From assembly GCA_030841195.1 (NCBI GenBank), contig JAVEDA010000154.1, forward strand, positions 1 through 8,606: a DNA stretch of 8,606 nucleotides, in the 5' to 3' direction. The DNA is from Actinomycetota bacterium (GTDB lineage: Bacteria; Actinomycetota; Actinomycetes; JACCUZ01). The translations under genes and the position numbers were made by a program. The notes beneath the pieces were generated by a model. The model made no database searches. It saw nothing but the letters and a program-made list of their open reading frames with translations, and was not told the origin of the DNA. This document shows, one piece after another, positions 1 through 6,571 of this stretch (positions are counted from its first letter, which is position 1; each line of letters starts with the position of its first letter).

Positions 1-1382
1 ATCTCCGCGCCCGAGGTGCCGATGTTCACGTTGACGATGCCGCAGTCCGACCCGTCGGCGGCCATGAACCGCTCCGCCTCGGCCTGGTCTTGCGTGAAGA
101 TCGACGACGACAGCCCCTGCGGCACACCGTTCTGCAGCGCGATCGCCTCGTCCAGGTCGCTGTAGGTGAGAACGTGCAGCAACGGCGCGAAGGTCTCCCG
201 GCGTACGACGTCGCCTTGCCGGGCCGCGCGCGCCACGGCGGGTGAGGCGTAGAAGGCATCGGGGGCCACGTCAGCCAGCTGCCGGTCGCCGCCCACCAGC
301 ACCTCGCCGCCGTCGGCCCGCACGTCGTCCAGTGCGCTCTGCAGAGCGGTGAACGCGCGACCGTTGACCAGCGGCCCGACCAGCGTGCGCGCCTCGAGCG
401 GGTTGCCCACCGGCAGCCGCCGATACGCCGCGACCACCTTGTCCAGCAACGGATCCGCGATGCTCTCGTGCACGATCATCCGGCGCAGCGACGTGCACCG
501 TTGTCCCGCCGTCCCAGCCGCAGCGAACACGATGCCGCGCACGGCGAGGTCCAGGTCGGCCGACGGCGCGACGACGGTGGCGTTGTTACCGCCCAGCTCG
601 AGCAGGCTCTGTCCGAACCGCGCGGCCACCCGCGGCCCGACGGCCGCACCCATCCGCACCGACCCGGTGGCACTGACCAGGGGCACCAGCGGGTTGTCGA
701 CGATCCGCTCTGCCACCGACGCGTCACCGAGCACCAGCTGGCCCAGGCCCTCCGGCGCGCCCACGTCAGCAATAGCCCGGTCCAGCAGCGCGCTGCAGGC
801 CAGCGCGGTCAGCGGCGTCAGCTCGGACGGCTTCCACACCACGGTGTCGCCGCAGACGAGTGCCACCGCGGTGTTCCACGACCACACCGCGACCGGGAAG
901 TTGAACGCGCTGATGACGCCCACGACACCCAGCGGGTGCCAGGTCTCCATCAACCGGTGGCCCGGCCGCTCCGAGGGCATCGTCTGCCCGTAGAGCTGCC
1001 GCGACAGGCCGACTGCGAAGTCGCAGATGTCGACCATCTCCTGCACCTCGCCGCGCGCCTCGGAGCGGATCTTGCCGACCTCGAGCGACACCAGGTCGGC
1101 GAGGTCGTCGAGGTTCTCGGTGAGCAGCTGGCCGAGCCGCTTGACCAGGGCGCCGCGGACCGGCGCGGGCGTCACCCGCCAGGTGAGGAACGCCTCATGC
1201 GCCGCCTCGACGGCCCGGTCGACGTCGTCGGCGCCGGCCCACGGGACGGGGAGCAGGTCGGCGCCCAGCACCGGCGTACGGGAGGTCGCGTCGCCCTTGA
1301 GCGCCGCGACGTCCACCCCGCACCGGGTGAGCGCCCGGGTGGCCAGGTCGCGCAGCTCGTCGGCGGTCGGCAGCTCGGTCAT
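1..1382 (-). CDS. amaB: ALDH7 (antiquitin-type) aldehyde dehydrogenase, probable piperideine-6-carboxylate / 2-aminoadipate-semialdehyde dehydrogenase; 3' end cut by window
   Basis: NAD(P)-dependent oxidation of 2-aminoadipate 6-semialdehyde (in equilibrium with piperideine-6-carboxylate) to 2-aminoadipate, a cytosolic step of lysine catabolism. I read 460 codons from the ATG at 1382; the frame stays open to the left edge, so about 40-50 C-terminal residues are probably missing. Visible ALDH residues: Asn161 in SAFNFP, Lys184 in WKPSE, the glycine turn SATGS (238-242), general base Glu262 in LELGGNNA, nucleophile Cys296 in GQRCTS, and Glu396/Phe398 in RRETFAP. ELGGNNA and the distal NVNIGTSGAE (451-460) are typical of ALDH7/antiquitin rather than GabD or betaine-aldehyde enzymes. 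It has the best Shine-Dalgarno in the operon (AGGAGG, 7 nt upstream), and its ATG overlaps the stop of the preceding gene (ATGA). The two upstream genes handle 2-oxoadipate and D-2-hydroxyglutarate, which supports the lysine assignment. Family call very secure; exact substrate inferred. Confidence 0.93.
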   Translation of the reverse strand, partial: MTELPTADELRDLATRALTRCGVDVAALKGDATSRTPVLGADLLPVPWAGADDVDRAVEAAHEAFLTWRVTPAPVRGALVKRLGQLLTENLDDLADLVSLEVGKIRSEARGEVQEMVDICDFAVGLSRQLYGQTMPSERPGHRLMETWHPLGVVGVISAFNFPVAVWSWNTAVALVCGDTVVWKPSELTPLTALACSALLDRAIADVGAPEGLGQLVLGDASVAERIVDNPLVPLVSATGSVRMGAAVGPRVAARFGQSLLELGGNNATVVAPSADLDLAVRGIVFAAAGTAGQRCTSLRRMIVHESIADPLLDKVVAAYRRLPVGNPLEARTLVGPLVNGRAFTALQSALDDVRADGGEVLVGGDRQLADVAPDAFYASPAVARAARQGDVVRRETFAPLLHVLTYSDLDEAIALQNGVPQGLSSSIFTQDQAEAERFMAADGSDCGIVNVNIGTSGAE

Positions 1383-2773
1383 GGTGTTGCCTCCTGTGTC
1401 ATCGCCGCTCGCAGCGCCTCGGTCCCCAGCAGACCGTACGGGTCCAGCACCCGCTTCACCGCGGCCAGTGTCGCCCGGGCCGCGGCCGGCTCATGCCCCA
1501 GCCACCAGCCCACGTTGGCCGGCCCCAGCCCGTGCTCGGCCGAGAACGAGCCACCGTGCCGGCCCACCAGCCGGTAGACGTCGGTGCGTAGCTTGTCCAC
1601 CGCCAGCGGGTCGGTGTCCGGCGGCAGTACGACGTTCAGGTGCAGCCCGCCGTCGCCGACGTGGCCGAAGTCGGCGAGCACCGCACCAGGCACCCGACGC
1701 CGTACGACGTCGGCGCACTCGGTCCGCACGGCCTCCAGCGTGGCCCGCGGCACCGAGACGTCCAGGCCCAGCACCGGCCCGGCCAGCGCCAGCGCCTCGC
1801 TCACCCCGTGCCGCAGCCCCCAGGCCCGGGCCGGCGGCAGCACCACGGCGTCGGCGACCAGGTCCTCGAGGTCGCCGAGCACGTTCAGCAGGATGCTCGC
1901 CGCGTCCTCGCCCTCGGTCTCGACCAGCAGCACCCGCTCGGGCGACTGCCCCGGGAACGGGTCGGGCACCCCGTCGAGGTGCTGCACGGTCAGCCGCAGT
2001 GCGGTGCCCGAGACCAGTTCGAGCGCGCCCAGCGCCGAGCCGAGCCCGCGCTCCAGCCGCGTCGCCAGCTCCGGCAGCGGGCCGGCCGGCAGCAGCAGCG
2101 CGGTGGCCCGGTCGACCGGCCGGTGCGCGAGCTCCAGCGTCGCCGCCGTGACCACGCCCAGCAGGCCGGCCGAGCCGACGGCGAGGTCAGTCAGCCGGGG
2201 TGCGTCGTTCTTCTTCCGCAACGGGCGCAGGTCACCGAGCACGGTGGCGTCCTCGTCGGCCAGCACGACCTGCACCCCGAGCAACCGGTGCCGGACGTCG
2301 CCGTGCCGCAGCACCCGGCAGCCGCCGGCGTTGGTCGCCACCAGGCCGCCGACGCTCGGGTCCGACGACAGGTCGATCGGCAGCTCCAGCCCGTGCGGCG
2401 CGGCCGCCGCCTGCACCTGCGAGAGCAGCACGCCGGCCGCCGCGGTGACCGCCCGGTCGTCGGCATGCAGGTCGAGTGGGCCGATGAGGCGGGCCGTCGA
2501 CAGCACGCCGGCCACGGCGTCCGGGCCCGGCACCGAGGCGCCGACCAGACCGGTGTTCGCGCCCTGAGGCACCAGCGGCACCCGGTGCCGCACCGCCCAC
2601 CGCACGACCGTGCGCAGCTGGTCCAGGTCGGCCGGGAGCGCGACGAACGCCGCCCGTCCGGCCGGGCCGCGCCACGGCTTCTCGTAGCCGGAGAGGTCGT
2701 CGTCCCGGCCGAGCACGGTACCGGCCGGCAGCTCGGCGGCCAGCGCCACGAGCGCGGCCGCGTCCACGCTCAC
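1379..2773 (-). CDS. FAD-binding oxidoreductase, probable D-2-hydroxyglutarate dehydrogenase
   Basis: Flavoenzyme (464 aa) of the FAD-linked oxidase type-4 family (D2HGDH, GlcD, D-lactate dehydrogenases), expected to oxidise D-2-hydroxyglutarate to 2-oxoglutarate. The N-terminal PCMH-type FAD domain shows PQGANTGLVGASVP (69-82) and PSVGGLVATNAGG (139-151), which resemble human D2HGDH more than GlcD. The C-terminal domain has the metal/substrate motif FGHVGDGGLHLN (369-380) and SAEHGLG (411-417). From family knowledge, His371, His378 and Glu413 would bind Zn, with Asn380 and His414 at the substrate. Arg321 and Ser325 match the human Arg386/Thr390 pair, but the position of human Lys401 is Gly336, and the usual GSEGTLG reads GSAGLLG. 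Start GTG 2773 follows GGGGGTGG (2785-2778) by 4 nt and overlaps the previous stop (GTGA); GTG 2767 is an alternative. The operon between a 2-oxoadipate decarboxylase and ALDH7 points to D-2-hydroxyglutarate. Glycolate or D-lactate oxidation remains possible. Confidence 0.85.
   Translation of the reverse strand: MSVDAAALVALAAELPAGTVLGRDDDLSGYEKPWRGPAGRAAFVALPADLDQLRTVVRWAVRHRVPLVPQGANTGLVGASVPGPDAVAGVLSTARLIGPLDLHADDRAVTAAAGVLLSQVQAAAAPHGLELPIDLSSDPSVGGLVATNAGGCRVLRHGDVRHRLLGVQVVLADEDATVLGDLRPLRKKNDAPRLTDLAVGSAGLLGVVTAATLELAHRPVDRATALLLPAGPLPELATRLERGLGSALGALELVSGTALRLTVQHLDGVPDPFPGQSPERVLLVETEGEDAASILLNVLGDLEDLVADAVVLPPARAWGLRHGVSEALALAGPVLGLDVSVPRATLEAVRTECADVVRRRVPGAVLADFGHVGDGGLHLNVVLPPDTDPLAVDKLRTDVYRLVGRHGGSFSAEHGLGPANVGWWLGHEPAAARATLAAVKRVLDPYGLLGTEALRAAMTQEATP
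1390..1395 (-). promoter_or_regulatory. Ribosome binding site of the ALDH7 gene
   Basis: A perfect AGGAGG on the minus strand lies 7 nt before the ATG at 1382, inside the last codons of the upstream FAD-dehydrogenase gene. It fixes the start of the aldehyde dehydrogenase. It also suggests that this gene recruits ribosomes independently as well as by coupling through the ATGA overlap. Confidence 0.8.
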
Positions 2774-4116
2774 GACGCCACCCCCAGCGCGGACCGGGCA
2801 GCGGCCCAGGACCGCTCGACCTGCCCGGCGTACAAGTCCATCGGGTCATGCACCTCGCGGCCCAGTGCGCCGGCGAGCCATGCGCCATCGCGCTCGACCC
2901 CGGCCTCAGCCGCGTCCCGGCTGCCGTCGTCGGCGAGGTTGGAGCGGAAGATGCCGGCCGCCGAGCGCGGCAGGAAGTCCTCGTAGACCACCGGGTCCAG
3001 CCGCACCCAGCCTGCGTCGACCAGCGCGCTGGGCGAGGCCGGTGGCCGCTCGCCGGCCTGGCGCAGGTCGTCCGCCGCTGGGGCCACCGACGCGCTGAAC
3101 CAGGCCAGCCCGGCATCGGCCAGACCAGCCTCGGTCGAGGGCAGCGCGGCGGCCCAGGCCGCGGCGTCCGGCGGCAGCGCGTCGACGACGTCGCGGCCGG
3201 CCGGGGTCAGCGCGATGCCGCGGGCCTCCACCTCGCCGAACCGGACCCGCAGCTCGCCGGGAACCACCGCACCCGAGGCGGACCGCATCGGCCGCGGCTC
3301 GGCCAGCGCCCGGAAGGACGTCTGCCGCAGCAGCACGTCCGGCCCGGGCCAGCGCGGCGGGCCCTGGATCTCGTCGATCATCTCGACGCCCCGGTCCTGC
3401 ATCCGGCGGTAGAGCAGGTCGATGTCCAGCACCCGCGGCGTCAGGTGGTTGACGTGCGTGCTCGTCACACCCGCGATGTCGGCTGCGACCCCGGACACCC
3501 GGGCCAGCTCGTCGTACCAGAACTGGTCGATCGGCTCCGGCGAGAGCGCGAAGGCCGCCGTGGCCAGGTCGAGGAACCGCGCCGCATCGTCATCCGCGAG
3601 ACCACCTTCGGCGACGGCCCGGTCGGCCAGCTCGAGCAGCTCCGGTGGGAACAGCGTGCGGGCCGCGAGGAACCGCTGCACCCGCCGCTGCAGGTCCGCG
3701 GCGAAGAACCGCCGGTCCTCGGGCACCAGCACCGAGGTGAAGACCCGGAACGGGTTGCGGGCCAGCTCCGCGGGGTCGACCGGCCGGAACGCCGTGGACA
3801 CCACCGGCAACGGCGCCGGTTCGGCGTCGCGCAGGTCGTAGCAGCCGACCGGGTGCATGCCCATCGCCGCGAAGATCCGGCCCACCTGCTCGAGCTCGGT
3901 CGGGCTGCCGACCCGGATCGCGCCGTGCCGCTCCGCGGTGACCCGGTCGATGCTGCCGAGCCGCTCGGCGGCACTACCCTCGCGCTCGAGGACCTCGCCG
4001 TTCACCTCGTGGGCCACCTCGACGAGCGTGGTGTACGCCGGCACCTCACCGCCATACATGTCCGACAGCCGGCGGGCGAAGGCCGCACGGAGATCGGTCG
4101 AGGTCGACGGCGCCAT
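2770..4116 (-). CDS. hglS: 2-oxoadipate dioxygenase/decarboxylase, HglS/YdcJ (DUF1338) family
   Basis: Fe(II)-dependent enzyme of the VOC-like DUF1338 family that converts 2-oxoadipate plus O2 to D-2-hydroxyglutarate and CO2 in lysine catabolism. The protein is 448 aa, close to the roughly 460 aa of Pseudomonas HglS. Diagnostic motifs: YTTLVEVAHEVN (28-39), ERHGAIRVG (62-70), HVNHLTPRVLDID (221-233), RFGEVEARG (292-300) and the late VYEDFLPRSAAGIF (377-390). By spacing, His64 and Arg68 match Pseudomonas His70 (metal) and Arg74 (substrate). His221 or His224, and Glu295, would be the other metal ligands. The open frame runs on to 4197, but ATG 4116 is preferred because it gives a family-like N-terminus and avoids deep overlap with the divergent methyltransferase. 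No Shine-Dalgarno precedes it (the mRNA would read CUCCUUCC there), so leaderless initiation is possible. First gene of the three-gene operon; its stop overlaps the next GTG. Confidence 0.92.
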   Translation of the reverse strand: MAPSTSTDLRAAFARRLSDMYGGEVPAYTTLVEVAHEVNGEVLEREGSAAERLGSIDRVTAERHGAIRVGSPTELEQVGRIFAAMGMHPVGCYDLRDAEPAPLPVVSTAFRPVDPAELARNPFRVFTSVLVPEDRRFFAADLQRRVQRFLAARTLFPPELLELADRAVAEGGLADDDAARFLDLATAAFALSPEPIDQFWYDELARVSGVAADIAGVTSTHVNHLTPRVLDIDLLYRRMQDRGVEMIDEIQGPPRWPGPDVLLRQTSFRALAEPRPMRSASGAVVPGELRVRFGEVEARGIALTPAGRDVVDALPPDAAAWAAALPSTEAGLADAGLAWFSASVAPAADDLRQAGERPPASPSALVDAGWVRLDPVVYEDFLPRSAAGIFRSNLADDGSRDAAEAGVERDGAWLAGALGREVHDPMDLYAGQVERSWAAARSALGVAS

Positions 4117-4124
4117 GGAAGGAG
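4117..4124 (+). promoter_or_regulatory. Ribosome binding site of the methyltransferase gene
   Basis: GGAAGGAG on the plus strand lies 6 nt before GTG 4131 and decides that start. It fills most of the 14-nt gap between the two divergent start codons, leaving no room for promoters. Promoters for both directions must therefore lie inside the opposite gene's 5' coding region. I see no convincing -35/-10 pair there on either strand. Confidence 0.75.
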
Positions 4125-4130
4125 CATCTC

Positions 4131-4745
4131 GTGACCCGGTGGAGCGACGCCACGGGAGGTGGGGCCGGACCCGACTACGCGGCCCGGTTCGACGCACTCG
4201 CGGCGGCCGGCGAGGACGTGCACGGTGAGGCCGCTCTCTGCGCGGCGCTGGTGCCGGTCGGGTCCCGGGTGCTCGACGCCGGCTGCGGCACCGGCCGGGT
4301 GGCGATCAGGCTGGCCGAACTCGGCTACGAAGTCACCGGCACCGACGTCGACCCCTCGATGCTGGCGGTGGCCCGCGAGCGCGCCCCGGACCTGCGCTGG
4401 GTCGAGGCGGACCTCAGCACCCTCGACCTGCTCGCTGGCGGCGACCCGGCGTACGACCTGGTGGTTATGGCCGGGAACGTGGTGCCCCTCGTCGCGCCGG
4501 GCACCGAGGCCGCGTCGGTGGCTCGCGCGGCCGCCCACCTGCGGCCCGGTGGCCTGCTCGTGGTCGGCTTCGGGCTGGACCGCGCCCACCTCCCGCCGGC
4601 CGCGGGCCTGGTCTCCCTGTCCGAGTACGACGAGTGGTGCGGCGCCGCGGGTCTCGAGCCGGTCCGGCGGCTGGCCACCTGGGACGGTCAGCCGTACGAC
4701 GGCGGCGGCTACGCCGTGAGCATCCACGTCACTTCAGCAGGCTGA
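4131..4745 (+). CDS. Class I SAM-dependent methyltransferase
   Basis: Cytosolic Rossmann-fold methyltransferase, 204 aa, which is usual for small stand-alone members. Motif I is VLDAGCGTGR (47-56). The acidic residue at the end of strand 2 that would hold the SAM ribose is Asp72 in GTDVDPSML. The adenine-site acidic residue is in VEADLSTL (91-98), motif IV is LVVMAGNVV (110-118), and a post-motif strand is LRPGGLLVVGF (137-147). The start is GTG 4131, set by GGAAGGAG. The acceptor substrate cannot be read from the sequence; the fold resembles small-molecule methyltransferases of the Methyltransf_25/11 kind. It is divergent from the lysine operon and convergent with the membrane protein gene, overlapping that gene's 3' end by 17 nt. 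There is no clear functional link to either neighbour. Confidence 0.9.
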   Translation: MTRWSDATGGGAGPDYAARFDALAAAGEDVHGEAALCAALVPVGSRVLDAGCGTGRVAIRLAELGYEVTGTDVDPSMLAVARERAPDLRWVEADLSTLDLLAGGDPAYDLVVMAGNVVPLVAPGTEAASVARAAAHLRPGGLLVVGFGLDRAHLPPAAGLVSLSEYDEWCGAAGLEPVRRLATWDGQPYDGGGYAVSIHVTSAG

Positions 4746-5427
4746 CCCCGCGGGCGATGACGATGACCGACAGCATCAGCGCGGACACCGACTCGGTCGC
4801 CATCAGCATCTTGGCCCGGTGCGACAGGGGCATCGTGTCGGTCGGGCTGAACGCCGAGGAGTTCGTCACCGACACGTAGAAGTAGTCGAGGAAGGCCGGC
4901 GACCAGTCGGACTTGGCGGCCGACCTCGCCGCCACCTCGTCGATCGCGTCGTAGTCCTCGTCCTGCGGGAACCGGAAGTCCGCCGGCGGCAGCTGGGCCC
5001 GCGGCACCCGGGTGCGCACCACCGGGCCGCCGCGGTCGATCTCCCAGAACGCGAGTGCGAACACGATGATGTTGGTGAGCCAGACCTGCGCCGCACCGAC
5101 CAGCAGCGACGAGCCGTCCTTGGTCGAGCCGTTGACGAGAGCGTCGACGAGCAGCACGAGTGAGGTGGCATTCGCCAGCGCGATGAGCAGGATCAGCCCG
5201 ATCGAGATCCACCGCAGCCGCCGGGACTGCCGGGTCATCCGGCGCGGGTTGCCGATGAGCAGCGGCACCAGCAGGGCAAGCTCCAGGACGGGGATCAGGA
5301 ACCGCGGGCCGAGGATGACCAGCGTGCTCGGCAGCGCGGCGTACAGCAGGATCGCCACGACGATGGCCACGGCCGCGGCGTAGCGCGACTCCCCGGGGTG
5401 CTCGCGCTTCTCGTTGCCCCGGGTCAC
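4729..5427 (-). CDS. Hypothetical integral membrane protein with channel-pore-like C-terminus
   Basis: 232-aa protein that I do not recognise as a characterised family. Probable transmembrane segments by hydrophobicity: about 16-35, 42-59, 74-96 and 108-129, then a charged cytosolic or periplasmic stretch (131-175) with many Asp/Arg, and a last helix at about 209-230. Residues 178-230 (AFLDYFYVSVTNSSAFSPTD and following) have the layout of an Ion_trans_2/Kv pore: aromatic pore helix, a T-x-x-x-x-F-S-P-T-D turn, then R-A-K-x-x-x-x-x-E leading into a helix. The TVGYG selectivity signature is absent, so potassium conduction is doubtful. A DUF1345-like identity is possible. The start is GTG 5427, overlapping the ROK stop as GTGA with no Shine-Dalgarno, which implies translation coupled to the upstream sugar kinase. 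Real gene: high confidence. Function: unknown. Confidence 0.8.
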   Translation of the reverse strand: MTRGNEKREHPGESRYAAAVAIVVAILLYAALPSTLVILGPRFLIPVLELALLVPLLIGNPRRMTRQSRRLRWISIGLILLIALANATSLVLLVDALVNGSTKDGSSLLVGAAQVWLTNIIVFALAFWEIDRGGPVVRTRVPRAQLPPADFRFPQDEDYDAIDEVAARSAAKSDWSPAFLDYFYVSVTNSSAFSPTDTMPLSHRAKMLMATESVSALMLSVIVIARGVSLLK

Positions 5428-6482
5428 GGGCCGTCGGCCGACTGGCGGGCCGCCACCGCGAGCGCTGCCACAGCGGCACCGCGGGCACCGGCCATGTCGA
5501 GGTGCGGGATCAATGCGACCTCGGCCACCGCCTTCTGCTCGGCCCGCAGTGTGGTGGCCGCGACCACCTGGCCGACGAACCAGTCCCGGAAGGCCGGCTC
5601 GGCCTCCACCACCCCGCCGCCGACGAAGTACGCGTGCGGGTCGGTGAAGTTCGCGGCAAGTGTGAACAGCCGACCCAGCGCCATGGCCTGCTGGCCGAAC
5701 ACCTTGAGCGCGAGCTCGTCACCGCCGACCGCCAGGCCCCGGACCGCCTTGGCAGCCTGCCCGATCGGCAGAGCGGCTAGCTCGTGGTCGGGGTAGCGCG
5801 ACAGCCAGTAGGGCAGCAGGTTCTTCACGATGCCGGTGAGCGACGCCACGCTCTCCACGTCGCCGGCGTTCCCACAGTTGCACATCGGGGTCGGCTGATC
5901 TGCCTCGAGCAGGCCGTCCATCGGGATCTGCACGTGCCCGAGCTCGCCGGCCATCCCGGCCGCGCCGCGCACCACCTGCCCGCGCTCGACGACACCGCCA
6001 CCGAGCCCGGTCCCGACGATCGCCGAGACCGACGACCTGCGGATGGAGTCGGCACCGAAGTGCTCGTGGTGGGCATAGAGGGCCGCGGCGTTCCCGTCGT
6101 TGTTGTAGACGACGGGCAGCCCGAGCCGGGCCTCGAGCGCGCCACGGATGTCGAAGCCCCACCACTCGGGAGCGGAGAAGTTGGTGGCGCCGCGGGACGA
6201 GATCACCCCGTCGGCGCTCGCCGGGCCGGGGGTGTCGAGGCCGACCGCACGCACCGCGGAGCGCTGGGTCCCGGTGGCCGTGAGCACGGTCTCCAGCGCG
6301 TCGACCATCGCCTCGACCGCGATCTCCGGTCCCTCGACCACCCGGCTCGGGACCTCGACCAGCGTGCCGGCCAGGAACTCGCCGGCCGCCGTGAGGACCG
6401 TGCCATTGTTCGCGGTGCCGCCGTTGTCGAGGCCGACAACCACCCAGGAGGAGGTTCGCGCCGCAGGGTCCGGTGAGCTCAT
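5424..6482 (-). CDS. ROK-family sugar kinase (glucokinase-like)
   Basis: Cytosolic ATP-dependent hexose kinase of the ROK family, 352 aa, slightly longer than the usual 300-320. The phosphate-1 motif is GLDNGGTANNGTV (17-29). Catalytic Asp129 lies in YNNDGNAA (126-133), followed by the ATP-site glycines GTGLGGGVV (157-165) and GELGH (179-183, Glu180 and His183). The zinc loop reads CNCGNAGDVE (201-210); the usual CxCGxxGCxE has a third cysteine where this protein has Asp208. There is no N-terminal winged helix, so it is a kinase rather than a NagC/XylR-type repressor. The sugar (glucose, N-acetylglucosamine, mannose or other) cannot be decided. ATG 6482 follows AAAGGTGG (6494-6487) by 4 nt. 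The stop overlaps the start of the downstream membrane protein gene, so the two are co-transcribed. Divergent from the RTX gene across 131 nt. Confidence 0.88.
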   Translation of the reverse strand: MSSPDPAARTSSWVVVGLDNGGTANNGTVLTAAGEFLAGTLVEVPSRVVEGPEIAVEAMVDALETVLTATGTQRSAVRAVGLDTPGPASADGVISSRGATNFSAPEWWGFDIRGALEARLGLPVVYNNDGNAAALYAHHEHFGADSIRRSSVSAIVGTGLGGGVVERGQVVRGAAGMAGELGHVQIPMDGLLEADQPTPMCNCGNAGDVESVASLTGIVKNLLPYWLSRYPDHELAALPIGQAAKAVRGLAVGGDELALKVFGQQAMALGRLFTLAANFTDPHAYFVGGGVVEAEPAFRDWFVGQVVAATTLRAEQKAVAEVALIPHLDMAGARGAAVAALAVAARQSADGP

Positions 6483-6545
6483 GCCGCCACCTTTGCATGT
6501 GCCGCGTCAAAGCCGCCCGCCGGTCGACGTTATGGTGGATTTGTC

Positions 6546-6571
6546 CGAACCCGTGGTGAGGTCCGCGCGTC
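6546..6571 (+). promoter_or_regulatory. Candidate ECF-sigma promoter for the RTX-repeat gene
   Basis: CGAACC (6546-6551) is followed after 16 nt by CGTC (6568-6571). This is the general -35/-10 form of group IV (ECF) sigma promoters in actinomycetes (GAAC...CGTC, about 16-17 nt spacing). Transcription would begin near 6578, giving a leader of about 35 nt with GGAG at 6601-6604 before ATG 6614. No sigma-70-like pair fits better on this strand; TATGGT at 6531-6536 has no matching -35. Short motifs like this occur by chance, so the call is tentative. Confidence 0.3.

Noticed and set aside
204..1715. Recurring cgtacgacgtcg-like 12-mers as a repeat family.
   Set aside because: They encode in-frame Val-Val-Arg type codons in different genes at irregular spacing, so biased codon use explains them.
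349..4134. Long plus-strand open frames opposite the lysine operon (for example 468-1577, 1027-2151, 1640-2986, 2848-4134).
   Set aside because: They are rich in Arg, Pro, Ala, His and Gln with no recognisable motifs. They lie antisense to genes with clear family signatures. High GC keeps these frames free of stop codons.
4117..4197. Upstream extension of hglS to a start at 4197.
   Set aside because: The added residues are Arg/Pro-rich, unlike HglS N-termini, and would overlap the methyltransferase coding region by about 67 nt. ATG 4116 gives a normal family length.
5424..6482. ROK protein as a NagC/XylR-type transcriptional repressor.
   Set aside because: The protein begins directly with the phosphate-binding domain and has no N-terminal winged-helix segment. 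The catalytic Asp129 and ATP motifs are intact.
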